Of a stretch of 64,000 bases of DNA, positions 62,077-64,000 are shown in pieces. This DNA comes from Rhodobacteraceae bacterium Alg238-R152. Its GTDB lineage: Bacteria > Pseudomonadota > Alphaproteobacteria > Rhodobacterales > Rhodobacteraceae. The notes under the pieces are model-generated. The model saw only the letters and a program-made list of their open reading frames with translations. It was not told where the DNA came from and did not search any database. The stretch spans positions 248,001-312,000 of the forward strand of contig UNRJ01000003.1 in the NCBI GenBank assembly GCA_900537125.1. The letters are read 5' to 3'. A program made the translations under genes and the position numbers. The number at the start of each line of letters is the position of its first letter. The stretch's first letter is position 1.

Positions 62077-62379
62077 CTACGGCTTCCCGAAAAGATCCGG
62101 TGTGTCCTCGTCGCGCCGCCTATTCAAACCCTCACCAAGATGCAGACAAGGGTGTTTAATGCGTGTCAGGCCTTTACCGCCCTCGAAGTGGACCCAGCCC
62201 CCTTTGGGCATGCCAACGCTTACTATCTGTGCACCGCATATTGGACAAGTCCGCCTGAAGGATGCGCTCTTCTTACTTCCACGATCGCCCCGAAGAGCCC
62301 AACCGCCGCGGACAGAGACTGCTCGCCCCGTTGATAGGCGGCGGGTGTGGGCCTTCCGATAATACCACCGTTCCGTCAT
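62077..62379 (-). CDS. Small zinc-ribbon-like protein overlapping sbcC
   Basis: A 100-residue basic protein with a possible zinc site (CPICG followed by HPCLH). The ATG at 62379 overlaps the sbcC stop by four bases (ATGA), so it is translated with SbcC. I do not recognise the family. A role as an accessory of the nuclease complex is inferred only from position. Confidence 0.65.
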   Translation of the reverse strand: MTERWYYRKAHTRRLSTGRAVSVRGGWALRGDRGSKKSASFRRTCPICGAQIVSVGMPKGGWVHFEGGKGLTRIKHPCLHLGEGLNRRRDEDTPDLFGKP

Positions 62380-64000
62380 CCCAGCCCCTTTCGTTCCTCG
62401 ACCCGGCTGCCGCTTGGGGTCGAACGCACATAGAAGCCTTGTGGAATTGCCTCCTGCACCAGTCCGACGTGCGAGATCAGGCCCACGGCTCGGCTGTCCT
62501 GCGTCAGAGCGGCAAGAACTTGAATCACTTGGTCCAGCGTGCCCGCCCCATTCTCTGTGTCGAGGCTGCCGAAGCCCTCGTCGATGAAGATCGTGTCCAT
62601 TCGGATTTTGCCCGACAGGCTCTCGACCACATCGGCGAGCCCAAGCGCCAGGGCTAGTGCCGCGATGAATGTCTCGCCGCCGGACAGGGTAGCCGTTGGA
62701 CGCGCCTTGCCGGTGTTGATGTCGAATACCTCGATTTCGAGCCCGCGCTTACCGCGCCCACCCGATGCCTCAAGCCCGCGCGCCAGTCGATAGCGTCCGC
62801 GGGTCATAGGATCGAGCCGCATGTTTGCCGCCTCGAGCACCTGGTCGAACATAGCGCCGATCGCGAAGGTCTCGAGCGTCATCTTGAAATCGTTTTTGCC
62901 ATTGGCCAGATCGGCAAGTCCCCGAAGCGGTCCGGTTTCGGACTCAAGCCGCTCGGTTTCGGCCAAGGCCTCGGCCAGCGATTCTTTGAATCTGGTAAGT
63001 GACGTTACATCCGTTTTGGCTGTGGCGAGCGCCGCATTGGCCGCGTCCGAAAGGTGGGTAGCGTCGGCCAATGCTGATTGAAGCGGGGCTAGATCCGGGC
63101 GCTCGTGATCCGCACAAGCGGCTTTGGCGTTTTGCCATGTCGTACGCGCCGCGATCAGGCCCTCACGATGATCGGTCACCGTCTTACGGTCGGCGTCGAG
63201 AGTCGGGAAATGCGCCTTGCAAGCATCGTATCTCGCATCGTCCAGCCCGACCTCATCCAGCCGAGCGCGAAAATCACCTTGCGCCTTTTCCACGCGCCGC
63301 GTCTGCACCTGGCGCGCCCGCTTCGCTGCTTCGAGCTGCGCCTGCGTACGGGTGAGCGTCTCGCTCGCTACTCGATCCCCCTGCATCGCCAGTTCCAGCG
63401 CTTTGGAGAGCTGTCTTTGCTCGCCTTGCAAAGCCTCCCGCCGTGCGACAACCGCCTCGGGCGTACGAAGACCTTCCGGCAGGGTCCCAACAACTGTATC
63501 GCGCTTGGCTCGTGCCCCGGCCAAAGCGGTCTCAGCCCGGCCTGCGACCGTGCGCGCCTTAGCCTCGGCGGCTTCGGCCTCGGTCACTTTCCGCTTGAGA
63601 TCGGCCAACCGCTCCGCCATCGCGTCAATATCGACGGCCTCTCCAAGCTCGGCGACAGTGCCTTCCAGCCGTACGATTTCAGATTCGAGTTCCGCCAACG
63701 TGCGCTCAGGTCGTTCCTGTTCGTCCAGTGCCCGTTTCTTTTCGTCGAGCCGCGTTCGGCAATTGCCGAGTTCACTTTCTGCCCGAACCCTGGCTTCGGT
63801 TGCGGTTCTCGCCTGAGCCTGCGCGTTACGAAACGCTTCGGTCAAACCAGATTGTTCGGGCGTGCCATGGGCCGGCGTAGGATGATCGTGGGAACCACAG
63901 ACCGGGCAGGGCACCCCTTCGGTCAACTTTTCGGCCAGAATGATCGCCTGCGTGCGCGAAAGCCGTGCCTCGGCCTCAATCAGGGCCGCATCGGCGGCTT
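62376..64000 (-). CDS. sbcC: Exonuclease subunit SbcC, C-terminal part (runs off the window)
   Basis: Rad50-like ATPase of the SbcCD nuclease that cuts hairpins and processes double-strand breaks. The frame stays open to the right edge. It includes the zinc hook CPVCG, a long coiled coil, the signature TATLSGGETFIAALALALGLADVVE, Walker B MDTIFIDEGFGSLD and the H-loop VGLISHVGL. The N-terminal Walker A and the second half of the coiled coil lie beyond the window, so completeness is unknown. Confidence 0.88.
   Translation of the reverse strand, partial: AADAALIEAEARLSRTQAIILAEKLTEGVPCPVCGSHDHPTPAHGTPEQSGLTEAFRNAQAQARTATEARVRAESELGNCRTRLDEKKRALDEQERPERTLAELESEIVRLEGTVAELGEAVDIDAMAERLADLKRKVTEAEAAEAKARTVAGRAETALAGARAKRDTVVGTLPEGLRTPEAVVARREALQGEQRQLSKALELAMQGDRVASETLTRTQAQLEAAKRARQVQTRRVEKAQGDFRARLDEVGLDDARYDACKAHFPTLDADRKTVTDHREGLIAARTTWQNAKAACADHERPDLAPLQSALADATHLSDAANAALATAKTDVTSLTRFKESLAEALAETERLESETGPLRGLADLANGKNDFKMTLETFAIGAMFDQVLEAANMRLDPMTRGRYRLARGLEASGGRGKRGLEIEVFDINTGKARPTATLSGGETFIAALALALGLADVVESLSGKIRMDTIFIDEGFGSLDTENGAGTLDQVIQVLAALTQDSRAVGLISHVGLVQEAIPQGFYVRSTPSGSRVEERKGLG

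Noticed and set aside
1..64000. CRISPR array, insertion sequences or prophage structural genes
   Set aside because: No spaced direct repeats of CRISPR type, no transposase and no phage capsid or tail genes were visible.

Overview
The window looks like a Roseobacter-group alphaproteobacterium (Rhodobacteraceae). The reasons are the rpsM-rpsK-rpoA-rplQ run followed by an HtrA protease, RarA, CrcB, RluC, a HAD phosphatase and an ATP12 chaperone, then aapJQMP; the 338-residue RpoA; the Hint/RTX secreted proteins; and the TRAP and ABC uptake genes. This assignment is inferred from gene content and is not a species call.

Layout. 1-2999: end of the ribosomal/RNA polymerase alpha operon with a clear terminator. 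3088-11244: an alpha/beta hydrolase, an FAD oxidoreductase and a tightly packed housekeeping run (htrA-rarA-crcB-rluC-HAD-ATP12). 11444-16053: aapJQMP general amino-acid ABC transporter. 16058-20710 (minus strand): DUF411 metal-binding protein, a three-gene overlapping operon (sterol-desaturase-like, 4Fe-4S protein, SixA-like phosphatase), argB, a small monooxygenase-fold protein, rnpA and rpmH. 21119-24687: TVP38-family membrane protein, a disulfide oxidoreductase and an orphan histidine kinase. 24750-24826: tRNA-Arg(ACG). 24928-35871: two LysR genes, a hydrolase, a PPOX-fold protein, the ugpBAEC-ugpQ glycerol-3-phosphate/glycerophosphodiester uptake operon and a Na/Pi cotransporter. 36026-44122: small P-loop kinase, hybrid histidine kinase, and two convergent RTX-type calcium-binding proteins.

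At 44370-44418 lies a 3' fragment of a tRNA-Cys gene on the minus strand. I read it as the attachment-site scar of an integrated mobile element lying to its right and running past the window end. The element carries a helix-turn-helix replication-like protein, a hipBA toxin-antitoxin pair with well-formed repeated operators, and a catabolic cargo module. The module is an operon of haloacetate-dehalogenase-like hydrolase, LeuC/LeuD paralogues and LysR, divergent from a TRAP transporter across a long interrupted palindrome. Then come an ArdC-like antirestriction gene with three small overlapping unknown genes, a candidate oriT made of three consecutive inverted repeats, mobC, relaxase and a VirD4/TraG coupling protein. 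No mating-pair-formation genes and no integrase are seen inside the window, so from what is visible the element is mobilizable. Past it are a small zinc-ribbon-like protein and the C-terminal part of SbcC, cut by the window edge.

Themes: scavenging (amino acids, glycerol phosphates, phosphate, carboxylates), stem-loops between the binding-protein gene and permease genes in all three transporter operons, and a mobile element with plausible xenobiotic or branched-acid catabolic cargo.
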